Shown: positions 14,115 to 21,276 of the stretch, in pieces
Numbering within the stretch: the stretch's first letter is position 1
Layout of the letters: each line of letters begins with the position of its first letter
Origin: a virus
IMG/VR virus record: IMGVR_UViG_3300009093_001221
Span: 1-21,768 of that record
DNA length: 21,768 bases
Strand: one strand, 5' to 3'
The notes under the pieces: generated by a model
Seen by the model: only the letters and a program-made list of their open reading frames with translations
Told to the model about the DNA's origin: nothing
Databases searched by the model: none
Made by a program: the position numbers and the translations under genes

Positions 14115-14423
14115 TCAGAACACCGCCGCGCCGAAGGTCTTTTCCGGTCGGAAGTAGAACAGCAGATAGGGTTCCGTGGCCGGATCGATCGCGCTCGCGG
14201 TCATGTTGCCGAACGTGATGGCCAGAGTGTCCGTCGCCGACACCCTGGCGGTGCTCACCACCAGACCGGCGTGCAGCGATGGCTTGTTGACGTGGACAAA
14301 GTCGCCGGGCCTGAGGCCCTTCACGGTGAAGCTCTGTTCGGCCGAGGTGTTGGCTGCAACCGAGGCGACATCGAGCGCCAGCGCGCAGACGCCGAAACGG
14401 TCTTCGTTGATCATGGCGCCCAT
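14115..14423 (-). CDS. Small head protein, candidate decoration protein
   Basis: This 102-residue beta-rich protein starts MGAMINEDRFGVCALALDVA, with SFTVKGLRPGDFVHVNKPSL and RVSATDTLAITFGN strands and a YLLFYFRP end. Similar small proteins commonly follow the coat gene in related phages. A capsid-cement or decoration role is inferred from that position and size. The ATG at 14421-14423 has a strong GGAGGG site six bases upstream. It lies 82 bases downstream of the coat gene on the same strand, and no promoter is evident between them. Confidence 0.7.
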   Translation of the reverse strand: MGAMINEDRFGVCALALDVASVAANTSAEQSFTVKGLRPGDFVHVNKPSLHAGLVVSTARVSATDTLAITFGNMTASAIDPATEPYLLFYFRPEKTFGAAVF

Positions 14424-14505
14424 GGGCGGCCCTCCGATTTGAGATTGGAAGAGATGCGCGGAAGGAGCCGCCCGCTTGCGAGAGCAGCTCCCCGCGTTCA
14501 ATGCG

Positions 14506-15720
14506 TCAGTGGTTGGCCAACCGGCAGGCGAGCTGCGGGCGGATCGTCTTGAACCCGTAGAGCACGTCGAGCCGGCACGGGAACTTGTCCGAGTTGATGT
14601 CGTACTGCCGCACGATCCGCATCGAGACCCCGTCGAAGGCCTCCCGCGCAGCGAAGTCGACACCCCGCGGCATCACCATATCGGCGCTCGCGAAGGCGAA
14701 GGCCCCTTTCTGGTAGGCCATGGACAGACCGTAGTTCGTGGAGATCACCCCCGAGAAGCTCAGGGCCGCCGTGGCCGACGTGGTCGGGATCACCACATTC
14801 TGATAGGGCCCGCTCAGGACGATCGCCGGCGTGATCGAGACCGCCCCGGCGCCGCCGGCGTAGTCCGCCGCCACAGCGAACTGCTGCAGGATGCCGGTGG
14901 ACTGCTTGGTTTCCGGATGCACCCGGAACACGTTGGCGATGGTGAAGATGTCGCCCTTCACTGCCGCACCCGTACCGGTCGCGACGGTGATCGATGTCAC
15001 CGGCGTGGCGACAAGCGGCAGTACGCCGACCAAGGTCGAGGTGGTGTAGGCGCCCGTGGCCGCGCCGCGCGAATGCGAGGGCCACAACGTGTTCTCCATG
15101 AAGTCGAACCCGGCGGTCCGCCCCATGAAGCCTTCGCGGTTCTGCTTGCTGATCGTGGTCTGGTCGTTGAACAGGCCCTTCAGGGCGTCGACCAGGTCGA
15201 CGTTGTCCTGGGTGTTCAGGTTGCAGGTCCGGCCGTTCAGGGGCGCCAGGTTGTCCACCAGGATCTTGCGGCCCTGCAGCACCTTGGCGAACGTCGCCGA
15301 CTGCCCCTGGTTGTCCACCTGGTTGTAGACGTCCTTGTACATGGTCATGGCGTCGGACTCGATGTTCGCCGCCAGCACGGCCATGGCCGGCTCCAGGATG
15401 CGCTCGGAGAAGTCGTCGAGGGCCAGAGTCAGGTCCACCGAGGTGAAGTTCAGGTCGACGCCCTTCTGGGTCTGCACCTTCAGGTCCACGGAGGTCTCCG
15501 TGGTGTCGTTGAGCGTGCTGTTGTTGCCCAGGGGGGCGCCGGTTCTCACCACATACTGGTTGGGCAGGCGCACCTTCAGGGTGTCGCCGATCTTGGCGCC
15601 CTGACGGGCGAAGCTGTCATCGTATTCGCGCGTGATCGAGCCTACGAAGTTGAGTTTCTGGTGCAGCACGCGCAGGGCCTCCCGCGTCACCGCGGTCGGC
15701 GTCAGGATGGCGTTGGCCAT
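14506..15720 (-). CDS. Major capsid protein, P22 coat family
   Basis: This 404-residue protein has the P22 coat-type N-terminus (MANAILTPTAVTREALRVL) and the RVRLPNQYV-like segment near 50. It also has a long helix with AMAVLAANIESDAMTMYKDV (spine helix) and the EGFMGRTAGFDFMEN segment about 197-211. The insertion-domain-like part and the C-terminal YDINSDKFPCRLDVLYGFK agree with the family. It forms the icosahedral shell in an HK97-type fold, assembled on the scaffold encoded upstream. The ATG at 15718-15720 has an AAAGGA site about eight bases upstream. A rightward membrane gene separates it from the scaffold cluster, so it may need its own promoter; none is obvious in 15721-15930. Confidence 0.9.
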   Translation of the reverse strand: MANAILTPTAVTREALRVLHQKLNFVGSITREYDDSFARQGAKIGDTLKVRLPNQYVVRTGAPLGNNSTLNDTTETSVDLKVQTQKGVDLNFTSVDLTLALDDFSERILEPAMAVLAANIESDAMTMYKDVYNQVDNQGQSATFAKVLQGRKILVDNLAPLNGRTCNLNTQDNVDLVDALKGLFNDQTTISKQNREGFMGRTAGFDFMENTLWPSHSRGAATGAYTTSTLVGVLPLVATPVTSITVATGTGAAVKGDIFTIANVFRVHPETKQSTGILQQFAVAADYAGGAGAVSITPAIVLSGPYQNVVIPTTSATAALSFSGVISTNYGLSMAYQKGAFAFASADMVMPRGVDFAAREAFDGVSMRIVRQYDINSDKFPCRLDVLYGFKTIRPQLACRLANH

Positions 15721-15800
15721 TTGGTCGTCCTTTCAAGGATGGGGTTGTGATTGAGCCGCGAAAGCCGCCGAGGCGCGGAGACCGCGCGTGCTCGGCGCCG

Positions 15801-15817
15801 GCCGGCAGTCAGCCGGC
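15801..15817. other. GC-rich stem-loop upstream of the coat gene
   Basis: GCCGGC (15801-15806) and GCCGGC (15812-15817) pair around an AGTCA loop. No T-run follows on either strand. The element lies about 80 bases upstream of the coat ATG, in a 244-base gap (15721-15964) that also holds a tandem GAGTCTT repeat near 15827-15841 and the promoter/SOS-box region of the rightward membrane gene. A leader hairpin is possible. Confidence 0.3.
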
Positions 15818-15904
15818 GGCGGCTTTGGAGTCTTGAGTCTTCGGCGGGCCCGGTGTTCCGGGCGGTGGCCCAGGAAGGCTCAGCCCGGATCGGCGCCCTA
15901 CCGC

Positions 15905-15933
15905 TTGTCACGCGGACAAGCGTCACCTATGTC
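15905..15933 (+). promoter_or_regulatory. Candidate promoter for the 132-residue membrane gene
   Basis: TTGTCA (15905-15910, five of six consensus bases) is followed after exactly 17 bases by TATGTC (15928-15933, a weak -10). The SOS-box-like repeat begins two bases after the -10, so LexA bound there would cover the start of transcription. The ATG lies 31 bases after the -10. Confidence 0.45.
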
Positions 15934-15935
15934 TT

Positions 15936-15950
15936 GAACGAAACAGGAAC
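15936..15950. promoter_or_regulatory. SOS-box-like direct repeat upstream of the 132-residue membrane gene
   Basis: GAAC-GAAACAG-GAAC is a perfect GAAC-N7-GAAC direct repeat. The second half is followed by CGTTC at 15957-15961, giving an additional inverted GAACG/CGTTC pair. The box ends 14 bases before the ATG at 15965. Confidence 0.65.
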
Positions 15951-15964
15951 GCGAGCCGTTCTCG

Positions 15965-16363
15965 ATGTGGTCTATAAAAAGCCTTTCCGTTTGGCAGCGA
16001 TGGTCCGGCTCGGTCTTGGTCGTCGGGATGTCCTTCGTCCTCATAGGGGCTGGCATCGGGCGAAACTTCGGAGACGTGGATCTGTGGCTGGCCTACGGCG
16101 GCGCGGCGGCCTACGTCGCGGGCGCCGGCATCTGGTCGATCGCGTCTGCCTGGGACGCCGGTGGCGTTGTCCGCCGCCTGCTGTTGATCTGGTTGCCCGC
16201 TCTCATACCGGTCGCCTGGCAGGCCTCGGCCGTCCACGCGACGCGTCAGGACGACACCAATGCCTTGGCCGTGATGATGTTGATGCCGCCGGTGGCCGCG
16301 ACCTGCCTCGCTGGCGCGGTGGCGACGCTCATCACCCTGCTGGGCCCGCACGATACGGACTAG
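15965..16363 (+). CDS. Four-helix membrane protein (accessory gene)
   Basis: This is a 132-residue, strongly hydrophobic protein with four probable membrane segments (about 15-33, 41-60, 69-88 and 104-127). It has a polar loop with His/Arg/Asp at 91-98 and no recognised family. The basic N-terminus (MWSIKSLSVWQRW) fits a cytoplasmic start. It is read against the operon, between the coat gene and the gene downstream of the scaffold, and appears to have its own promoter with an SOS-like box at the transcription start. The stop lies 42 bases from the end of the opposing gene, with no clear terminator between. It does not resemble a virion part. Membrane-acting cargo (exclusion, division control or lysis timing) is a guess. 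Confidence 0.7.
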   Translation: MWSIKSLSVWQRWSGSVLVVGMSFVLIGAGIGRNFGDVDLWLAYGGAAAYVAGAGIWSIASAWDAGGVVRRLLLIWLPALIPVAWQASAVHATRQDDTNALAVMMLMPPVAATCLAGAVATLITLLGPHDTD

Positions 16364-16405
16364 AGCCGTCGCGATGATGTTTCGCAGGGGTCGAAGGGCG
16401 GCGGC

Positions 16406-17080
16406 TCAAAGGGCCGGATAGCGCAAGTACGCCGCCAGATCCAAAGGCGGCGGCGGAGCGCCGTCGTCGCGAAGATGGGTCCGGTAACCCGGCGTTCGTC
16501 CATCTCCCATCCGTCGACCGAAGATCGGCTCCGAAACATCGCCAGCGAAGCTGTTCGAGTTGCTGTCCCAGATGCCGTAGAAATTGCCGCCCCGATTGAC
16601 GCCCTGGGCGTGGAGCAGTGCTGGCAGGGCTGCCTGCTCTGCAGTCTCGTTCGGCAGGAATCTCGAGCCAAGCACGCGGGACGGCTTCGCATAGTCTTTG
16701 CTTTGAGCCGCGGGCGTTACGGCGGCGCGGACCCGGTTCGAGCCGTCGATCGTTCCGCCCCAGAAGTCGGGGCCTTCAAGCGAAGGCTCGCCTCTGGCGA
16801 TGAGTCGCCTGCTGCCGTCGTCGTACTCCACGAACATGTGGTCAGCCAAGCCAGCGGCGTTTTCCACCGGCCGGGCGTGAACCGTCACTTCCGTGCCCGG
16901 ACCGCGTCGTGGGGCCATCTGCAGCGCCACAAGTTCCCGCGGCGAAAGAAGGATGCCATCTGGCGATGGGGTCTGGCTCCGGATTGCGCCCAGCAACCCG
17001 CCGGGATCGGGAGCGGGCACGAGCAGCGACCCATTGTTCGCCAGGAACGGATTGCCGGTGGAACTGGGAGCTTCGCTCAT
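16406..17080 (-). CDS. Head-operon protein with possible papain-like (permuted NlpC/P60-type) features
   Basis: This is a 224-residue protein. The first 45 residues (MSEAPSSTGNPFLANNGSLL onwards) are polar and Pro/Gly-rich. The central part has DHMFVEYDDGSRRLIARGEP (about 80-99), and the C-terminal part NFYGIWDSNSNSFAGD (about 166-181). A His followed by a strand with a D-G turn, then a later N-S-N-S-F-A helix start, recalls permuted papain-like folds found in phage and toxin proteins. Here a Ser sits where such families often carry Cys or Ser. This is pattern resemblance only. The ATG at 17078-17080 overlaps the scaffold stop as TGATG, so the two are translationally coupled. It could be a head-maturation factor or a packaged enzyme. 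Confidence 0.65.
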   Translation of the reverse strand: MSEAPSSTGNPFLANNGSLLVPAPDPGGLLGAIRSQTPSPDGILLSPRELVALQMAPRRGPGTEVTVHARPVENAAGLADHMFVEYDDGSRRLIARGEPSLEGPDFWGGTIDGSNRVRAAVTPAAQSKDYAKPSRVLGSRFLPNETAEQAALPALLHAQGVNRGGNFYGIWDSNSNSFAGDVSEPIFGRRMGDGRTPGYRTHLRDDGAPPPPLDLAAYLRYPAL

Positions 17081-17901
17081 CAGCGGCCCCGCCGCATCTG
17101 TTCGTTGCGGCGCTTCATCCATTCCTTGGTGGCGAGCTCGTCGCGCACGCCGCCGCCGCCGGCCGCCGAACCGCTGACCATGATCGCTGGCCGCACGGCC
17201 TGGGCGCGGACGGCCGAGGCCGCGGCGCCGTCCTGGCGCCGGGTGCTGTCGCCCCGATAGGCGCAGTGCAGGATCTTCCAGACCCGCGGATCGTCCGCGG
17301 CGCCCAGTTCGTCCAGCGTCACCCCGTGGCCGCGGGCGTAGTCCACCAGCTTGGCGGCCAGTTCCGGCGACCAGCCGTCGATCTCCTGCTGCAGCTTCTG
17401 CCCAGTGGCGGCCATGCGCGCCGCCGCCTCGCGCGCCGCCTGCACCTCGGCGCGCGAGCGATGGTGCGCCAGGGTCTGCGCCAGGCCGTCGCGCGCCTGG
17501 GCCAGAGCTTGGAAGCGGCCCCACAGAGCCTGGGCGCCGTGCGGGTCATGCGCCGCGAAGGCCTGCCAGTCGACGCCGCGCAGGTCGGCGAGCTGATGAT
17601 CCAGCGCCGCCAGCTGCACGCCGCCGGCGTGGGCGTGGCCCACCGCGTGGGCCTGCTGGGCCACGGCTTCCCGCTCCGCGATCAGCGCGCGGCGATGCTG
17701 CGCCAGTTCCTGGGTCTTGCGGGTATAGTCGGCCTGCCGCAGGAACCCGCCCTTCAGGGCGCCGGGCAGCTGATAGACGTCGCCCTCGTGCTCGACCTCG
17801 AAGGTGTCGTCGTCCGGCCCGTCCCCGGTGGCGTCGGGAAGGTCCTGGTCCACAGGCGCGATAGCGTCCTCGCCCATCAGGGCGTCGTCGTTCTTGTCCA
17901 T
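17080..17901 (-). CDS. Scaffolding protein
   Basis: This is a 273-residue, highly charged, helical protein. It has an acidic N-terminus (about 1-35), a short beta patch (FEVEHEGDVYQLP) and FLRQADYTRKTQELAQHRRA leading into a long Ala/Gln/Arg coiled-coil region (about 55-175). A Gly-rich linker then leads to a basic C-terminal helix (ELATKEWMKRRNEQMRRGR). The acidic start, helical core and basic tail, placed between portal and coat genes, fit a P22-type scaffold whose C-terminal helix binds the coat. The ATG at 17899-17901 has an AAGGGA site about five bases upstream. The C-terminal tail is partly repeated in the neighbouring glycine-zipper protein. Confidence 0.82.
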   Translation of the reverse strand: MDKNDDALMGEDAIAPVDQDLPDATGDGPDDDTFEVEHEGDVYQLPGALKGGFLRQADYTRKTQELAQHRRALIAEREAVAQQAHAVGHAHAGGVQLAALDHQLADLRGVDWQAFAAHDPHGAQALWGRFQALAQARDGLAQTLAHHRSRAEVQAAREAAARMAATGQKLQQEIDGWSPELAAKLVDYARGHGVTLDELGAADDPRVWKILHCAYRGDSTRRQDGAAASAVRAQAVRPAIMVSGSAAGGGGVRDELATKEWMKRRNEQMRRGR

Positions 17902-17974
17902 GTTTTCCCTTGGGATGGCCGCCCGTGGGCGGAGGTGGAGAAAGGCGCGCGTGGCGCGAAACGGGCGTCTTGAG

Positions 17975-18451
17975 CTATTGGCCGGCGATGTGGCGCCAGC
18001 GGTCGTTCATCCACTGCTTCGTGGCGTCGAGGTCATTGTCGATCTCGCCCCGCGGATCGCTCACGATGCGGTCGATCCGGGCGGCGTGGTCGTCATAGAT
18101 GCGCTCACCGACGCCTTGGCCGAAGGCCGAGCCCACAGCCGCCCCGATAGGCGCATTCACGCCGCCGGCGGCCGCACCCAGGGCTCCCCCCGCGGCTCCG
18201 CCTGCGAGCCCGCCAGCTAGGCCGAACCACGCGCGGGTCTTGTTCGGCGACATCGCCACATCCGCAAGGTCGAAGACCAGCGCAGGCGCGCCGGGTATCC
18301 GCTTCAAGAGGAAGCGGGCGCCGGGCTTCGCGGATTTCAGCATTCCTTCGCCGACCCGCTCCACAGCTTTGGCTTGACCATCGAGGAGGCCGCCGGCGAC
18401 CTGCGACGCGCCGGGCGCATAGGGGCTTGCGCTGCCATCTTCGTCGGCCAT
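17975..18451 (-). CDS. Glycine-zipper protein with scaffold-like C-terminal tail
   Basis: This is a 158-residue protein. Residues about 70-112 form a glycine-zipper hydrophobic region (GLAGGLAGGAAGGALGAAAGG, then APIGAAVGSAFGQGVG) of the kind that inserts into or assembles in membranes. It is flanked by charged helices. The end (DLDATKQWMNDRWRHIAGQ) resembles the scaffold's C-terminus (ELATKEWMKRR). The ATG at 18449-18451 is preceded by GGAGGT four bases upstream, better than the in-frame GTG at 18463. It lies between portal and scaffold genes. A role as an internal head protein delivered with the DNA, or a membrane-pore component, is inferred from these features. The start is only 53 bases from the divergent membrane gene. 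Confidence 0.7.
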   Translation of the reverse strand: MADEDGSASPYAPGASQVAGGLLDGQAKAVERVGEGMLKSAKPGARFLLKRIPGAPALVFDLADVAMSPNKTRAWFGLAGGLAGGAAGGALGAAAGGVNAPIGAAVGSAFGQGVGERIYDDHAARIDRIVSDPRGEIDNDLDATKQWMNDRWRHIAGQ

Positions 18452-18469
18452 CTGGACCTCCACCGTTGA

Positions 18470-18497
18470 TTGAAATTCTTTCCGGCCGCGCTAGACT
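18470..18497 (+). promoter_or_regulatory. Promoter of the 221-residue membrane gene, probably leaderless
   Basis: TTGAAA (18470-18475) and TAGACT (18492-18497) are separated by 16 bases. Transcription would start about 18504-18505, at or beside the ATG at 18505, so the mRNA would have essentially no leader. No ribosome site precedes the ATG, which agrees with this. Confidence 0.55.
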
Positions 18498-18498
18498 C

Positions 18499-18513
18499 GA
18501 ACGAATGCAGAAC
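18499..18513. promoter_or_regulatory. SOS-box-like direct repeat overlapping a start codon
   Basis: GAAC-GAATGCA-GAAC is a perfect GAAC-N7-GAAC repeat. It begins one base after the -10 hexamer, and the ATG at 18505-18507 lies inside it. A further CGTTC (18518-18522) makes an inverted GAACG-N3-CGTTC with the second half. A repressor here would block initiation directly. It also lies 48 bases from the divergent glycine-zipper gene. Confidence 0.68.
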
Positions 18514-19170
18514 GAACCGTTCACGCCACGGAATCCCGACCGGTCCACGTCGCTGGGCATGCAGGCCGAAAAGCTCGTTGGCCTCCCGCCCCTCTTCTTC
18601 GCGTTCGGCCTCTACAAGAACGACCCCGATATGTACGCCATCGCCTTCATCACCTGGGCGATCGGCTACTTCGTCTGGGGCCTGTGGGCGCTGTGGCGGG
18701 TCGCGGACCGTTTCCCGCGCGGTGATGTCTGGCGCGCCGTCGCGATCCTGGTCTATGGCGGCGCGCCCTGGCTTGTGGCGCCTCTGCCGGGAGCTCTGAT
18801 TGGCGGTCGCGCCGGCGCCTGCATCGCCTTCCTCCCGATTTTCGCCGGCGGCGTCTGGGCCTTCGTGACCGCGGGCAACCTCAGTCCCGATCCCCCGGCG
18901 CCGCAACGCCGCGCATGGCTGCTTTGGGGCAGCACCGCGATCTGCGCGCTCTGGGTCGGCGTGGGCGGCCTGGTGTCCGCGCTGCTCATCACGCATCCGC
19001 ACAGCGACGGGACTGTCTATTACCCCTTCGTCGGACTGGCAGCGGCCATTGGCCTGGCGAACCTGCCCTTGGCCGCCCTGCTGGGTCGCAGCGCCTTTCG
19101 CGGGTTCACACGCCATCGGCCGCTTACGGCAGAGTCGCTGCTTGCGGACTCCACGGCGCCCATCCCCTAG
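18505..19170 (+). CDS. Multi-pass membrane protein (accessory gene)
   Basis: This 221-residue protein has five or six probable membrane segments (about 27-37, 43-65, 77-97, 103-124, 137-163 and 171-194). A polar N-terminus (MQNEPFTPRNPDRSTS) and a cytoplasmic-type basic C-terminal loop frame them; I recognise no family. The ATG at 18505 is chosen over upstream in-frame positions because the -10 box lies just before it and the sequence after it is the first convincing coding stretch. It is read against the operon between portal and scaffold clusters. Its stop shares CTAG (19167-19170) with the portal stop. Its promoter/SOS-box layout marks it as separately regulated cargo. Confidence 0.75.
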   Translation: MQNEPFTPRNPDRSTSLGMQAEKLVGLPPLFFAFGLYKNDPDMYAIAFITWAIGYFVWGLWALWRVADRFPRGDVWRAVAILVYGGAPWLVAPLPGALIGGRAGACIAFLPIFAGGVWAFVTAGNLSPDPPAPQRRAWLLWGSTAICALWVGVGGLVSALLITHPHSDGTVYYPFVGLAAAIGLANLPLAALLGRSAFRGFTRHRPLTAESLLADSTAPIP

Positions 19171-21095
19171 CGCTGCATCACCTTCATCCGGTTGGTTTCG
19201 GCCTCGAAGGCTTCGATCTCCAACTGGCGCGTCGCGTGGGCGCGATCCTGCTTCAGCGCGGCGATCTCGGCCTTCGCCGCGGCAAGCGCCTGGGCGAGTT
19301 GGGCCAGCTGCGCCTGGGCCGCCTGGGCCGTCTGCGCGTCCGGGGACCCGCCGCGGGCCTGGGGCGGCAGCATGGCCTGCAGCCGCTGCGCCACCTCGTC
19401 GGCCCCCGGCCAGTCGAGGTTCTTGGCCAGCAGGTCGCCGATCACCGGGGCTGCGGCCGGATAGGCGCGGATCAGCTCGATCATCTGGTTGGCCGCCTCC
19501 TCCCGGCGGCTGGTGAAGCTGGGTCCGGAGGTCACCGTCAGGTCGTAGGTCCCGACCGTCAAGTCGTAGACCTTCTCGATCTCGCGGATCTGGCCGGTCG
19601 GGTCCGCGGCCGCCCCCGCTGCGGCGCCCGGCGGCTGGTTCACCGGCACCGCTTGCGACTGCCCGTCCGGTCCCAGCACCCGCACGACGCGCGGCGTCGA
19701 ATAGACCCTGGGGATCAGGTCCAGCAGAATCCGCCCGGCGTGCCGCATCGCCCGGTTCAGGTTGTCGATGTAGTGGAAGGTCGAGACGTCGCCTTCCCGC
19801 TGGCGCATCAGGATCGCCTTGCCCGAGGTCTCGTTCGACCGCGCCCCGAGGCTCGCGTCATAGAGCCCCATGATCGACTTCATGTCGTCGCTGGCGCTCA
19901 GCGCCTCGGCCATCGCCCCGGCCGGCGGTCCGGCGAAGCCCTGGCGCATCGGCGGCTCGGGTCCGTCGTACTCGATATAGGCGTGGCTCTGGATGTTGGC
20001 CGTGGCCCACTTGGCGCTGTCGGTCTCGAAGGCGCCCTTGCGGCCGATGAACGGCGTCTTGGGCGCCAGCGCGACGAGCTCCGTCGAGGTCGTGCGCCAG
20101 TAGTTGAACATCCGCTGCGGATCCTTGGCGTCGCGCACCAGGCTGCGCAGCCGCCTGCGGCCGTCGATATGCAGTTCCTCGCCATAGACCGGCACGATGG
20201 GGATGTACTTGCCCGCCCACTCCACGGTCTCCAGCACCTCGGCGCCCGTCAGGATCCGCTGGGTGACCTTGTGGCTCGCCACGCTGCGCGGCCGGCCTAC
20301 GACGGTGACGCCGAGCGCATCGAACATCGCCTTCTGCTTCTCGTAGGTCTCGACCTCGACCACCTGGCCGTCGGACAGCGCCACGATGCTCCGCTGCACA
20401 GCCACACGCTGCCAGTGCTCGGCCACCATCACCCGGTCGCCCTCGAGCCAGGGCCCCGTCAGCGACGCATAGCTGTCCGCCGTCCAGTCCACGGCGTCCG
20501 CGCCCTTCCAGCGCGCCTCGAAGGCGGCCTTCGGCAAGGTGTCGACCACGAACGCCGAGTTCCAGTCGGATGAGTCCGCCGCCGTCCCGTCGGGGTCGCC
20601 GTAGATCGAGAACGGATTGGCCACCCGCTCGATCGCCAGATCCTGATCGAAAGTGTCGTCGGACGAATAGCGCGTGTTGATCCGGAAGTAGCCGAACCCG
20701 CCGGTCACCGCGAAGTCGAGCGCGGTGTCGTAGGCGACCTCCGCGTCCGAGCTCTGCTCGATGTGCCGGATCAGGCCGTTGAATACCTCGGCGGTCTTGG
20801 GGTCGGCCTGGCTGTCCACCGGATGGACGACGATCGAGGGCTTGTTCTGCCTGGCGTCATTGACCACCTGGCGAATGAAGGCCGGCAGCCGGTTGATGGT
20901 CAGGCAGGGCCGCCCGTCCAGGTCCCGCTCGCGCTTGATCTCAGCCGGCCACTGCTCGCCGAGCCTCGCGAACTTGAGGTCGTCCAGCGCGTCGCGCCGG
21001 TTCTCGGCCTCGGCGTCCGCCGCCCGCTCGAAGGCCTCGCGGGCCTCTTTGATGATCTCGTCGTCGGACAAGGCTGGCCCCCACGGAAAGCACAT
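19167..21095 (-). CDS. Portal protein, P22-like
   Basis: This 642-residue protein forms the dodecameric ring for DNA packaging and exit. Family features include the FARLGEQWPAEIKRERDLDG and RPCLTINRLPAFIRQVVNDA segments (about 43-80), then VTGGFGYFRINTRYSSDD and the ANPFSIYGDPDG turn. The IPIVPVYGEEL core and the SNETSGKAILMRQREGDVST segment (about 419-438) follow. A Gln/Ala-rich helical C-terminus (about 580-642) matches the barrel end of P22-type portals; P22's own is longer (725). The start is uncertain. ATG at 21093-21095 is listed, but TTG at 21069-21071 (giving MSDDEIIKEA) has a G-rich stretch upstream and the more typical N-terminus. It is the first gene after the strong promoter at 21248-21276. 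Confidence 0.92.
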   Translation of the reverse strand: MCFPWGPALSDDEIIKEAREAFERAADAEAENRRDALDDLKFARLGEQWPAEIKRERDLDGRPCLTINRLPAFIRQVVNDARQNKPSIVVHPVDSQADPKTAEVFNGLIRHIEQSSDAEVAYDTALDFAVTGGFGYFRINTRYSSDDTFDQDLAIERVANPFSIYGDPDGTAADSSDWNSAFVVDTLPKAAFEARWKGADAVDWTADSYASLTGPWLEGDRVMVAEHWQRVAVQRSIVALSDGQVVEVETYEKQKAMFDALGVTVVGRPRSVASHKVTQRILTGAEVLETVEWAGKYIPIVPVYGEELHIDGRRRLRSLVRDAKDPQRMFNYWRTTSTELVALAPKTPFIGRKGAFETDSAKWATANIQSHAYIEYDGPEPPMRQGFAGPPAGAMAEALSASDDMKSIMGLYDASLGARSNETSGKAILMRQREGDVSTFHYIDNLNRAMRHAGRILLDLIPRVYSTPRVVRVLGPDGQSQAVPVNQPPGAAAGAAADPTGQIREIEKVYDLTVGTYDLTVTSGPSFTSRREEAANQMIELIRAYPAAAPVIGDLLAKNLDWPGADEVAQRLQAMLPPQARGGSPDAQTAQAAQAQLAQLAQALAAAKAEIAALKQDRAHATRQLEIEAFEAETNRMKVMQR

Positions 21096-21141
21096 ATGCA
21101 AGCGCCCGCGCGAGCATTCCCGGCGGGTAGAATGGCGGCCC

Positions 21142-21157
21142 GCTCCCAACCGGGAGC
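21142..21157. other. Stem-loop in the portal leader
   Basis: GCTCCC (21142-21147) and GGGAGC (21152-21157) form a perfect 6-bp stem with a 4-base loop. It lies in the roughly 145-base leader between the predicted start of transcription (about 21241) and the portal ATG. No T-run follows, so a terminator is unlikely; a leader structure is possible. No small gene with a convincing start is visible in 21096-21240. Confidence 0.35.
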
Positions 21158-21247
21158 CGAACCGCAAACGGTGTTGGAAATCGCGACCTGGCCGCCGCTC
21201 ATCGCCTCTAGGGCGGAGCGTTAGGCGCACCAATCAACGCTGACAAA

Positions 21248-21276
21248 ACTCTACCGAAAAGTCGTCGCGATGTCAA
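21248..21276 (-). promoter_or_regulatory. Strong promoter for the portal/structural operon
   Basis: Read on the minus strand, a perfect -35 TTGACA (21271-21276) is followed after exactly 17 bases by TAGAGT (21248-21253), four of six matches to TATAAT. Transcription would start near 21241 and run into portal, glycine-zipper and scaffold genes. This is a host sigma-70-type promoter rather than a specialised late promoter. It begins after the stop of the membrane gene at 21319. Confidence 0.7.

Noticed and set aside
14476-15750. Plus-strand 424-codon open frame over the coat gene
   Set aside because: It is the antisense shadow of the P22-type coat gene, whose family match is strong.
18915-20573. 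Plus-strand 552-codon open frame over the portal gene
   Set aside because: It is the antisense shadow of the portal gene; the protein is Arg/His-rich and low in structure.
20900-21202. Leftward 100-codon frame starting in the portal leader with a GAGG before its ATG
   Set aside because: It runs deep into the portal gene in another frame with Arg/Ser/Pro-rich composition. A translated leader peptide is conceivable but unsupported.
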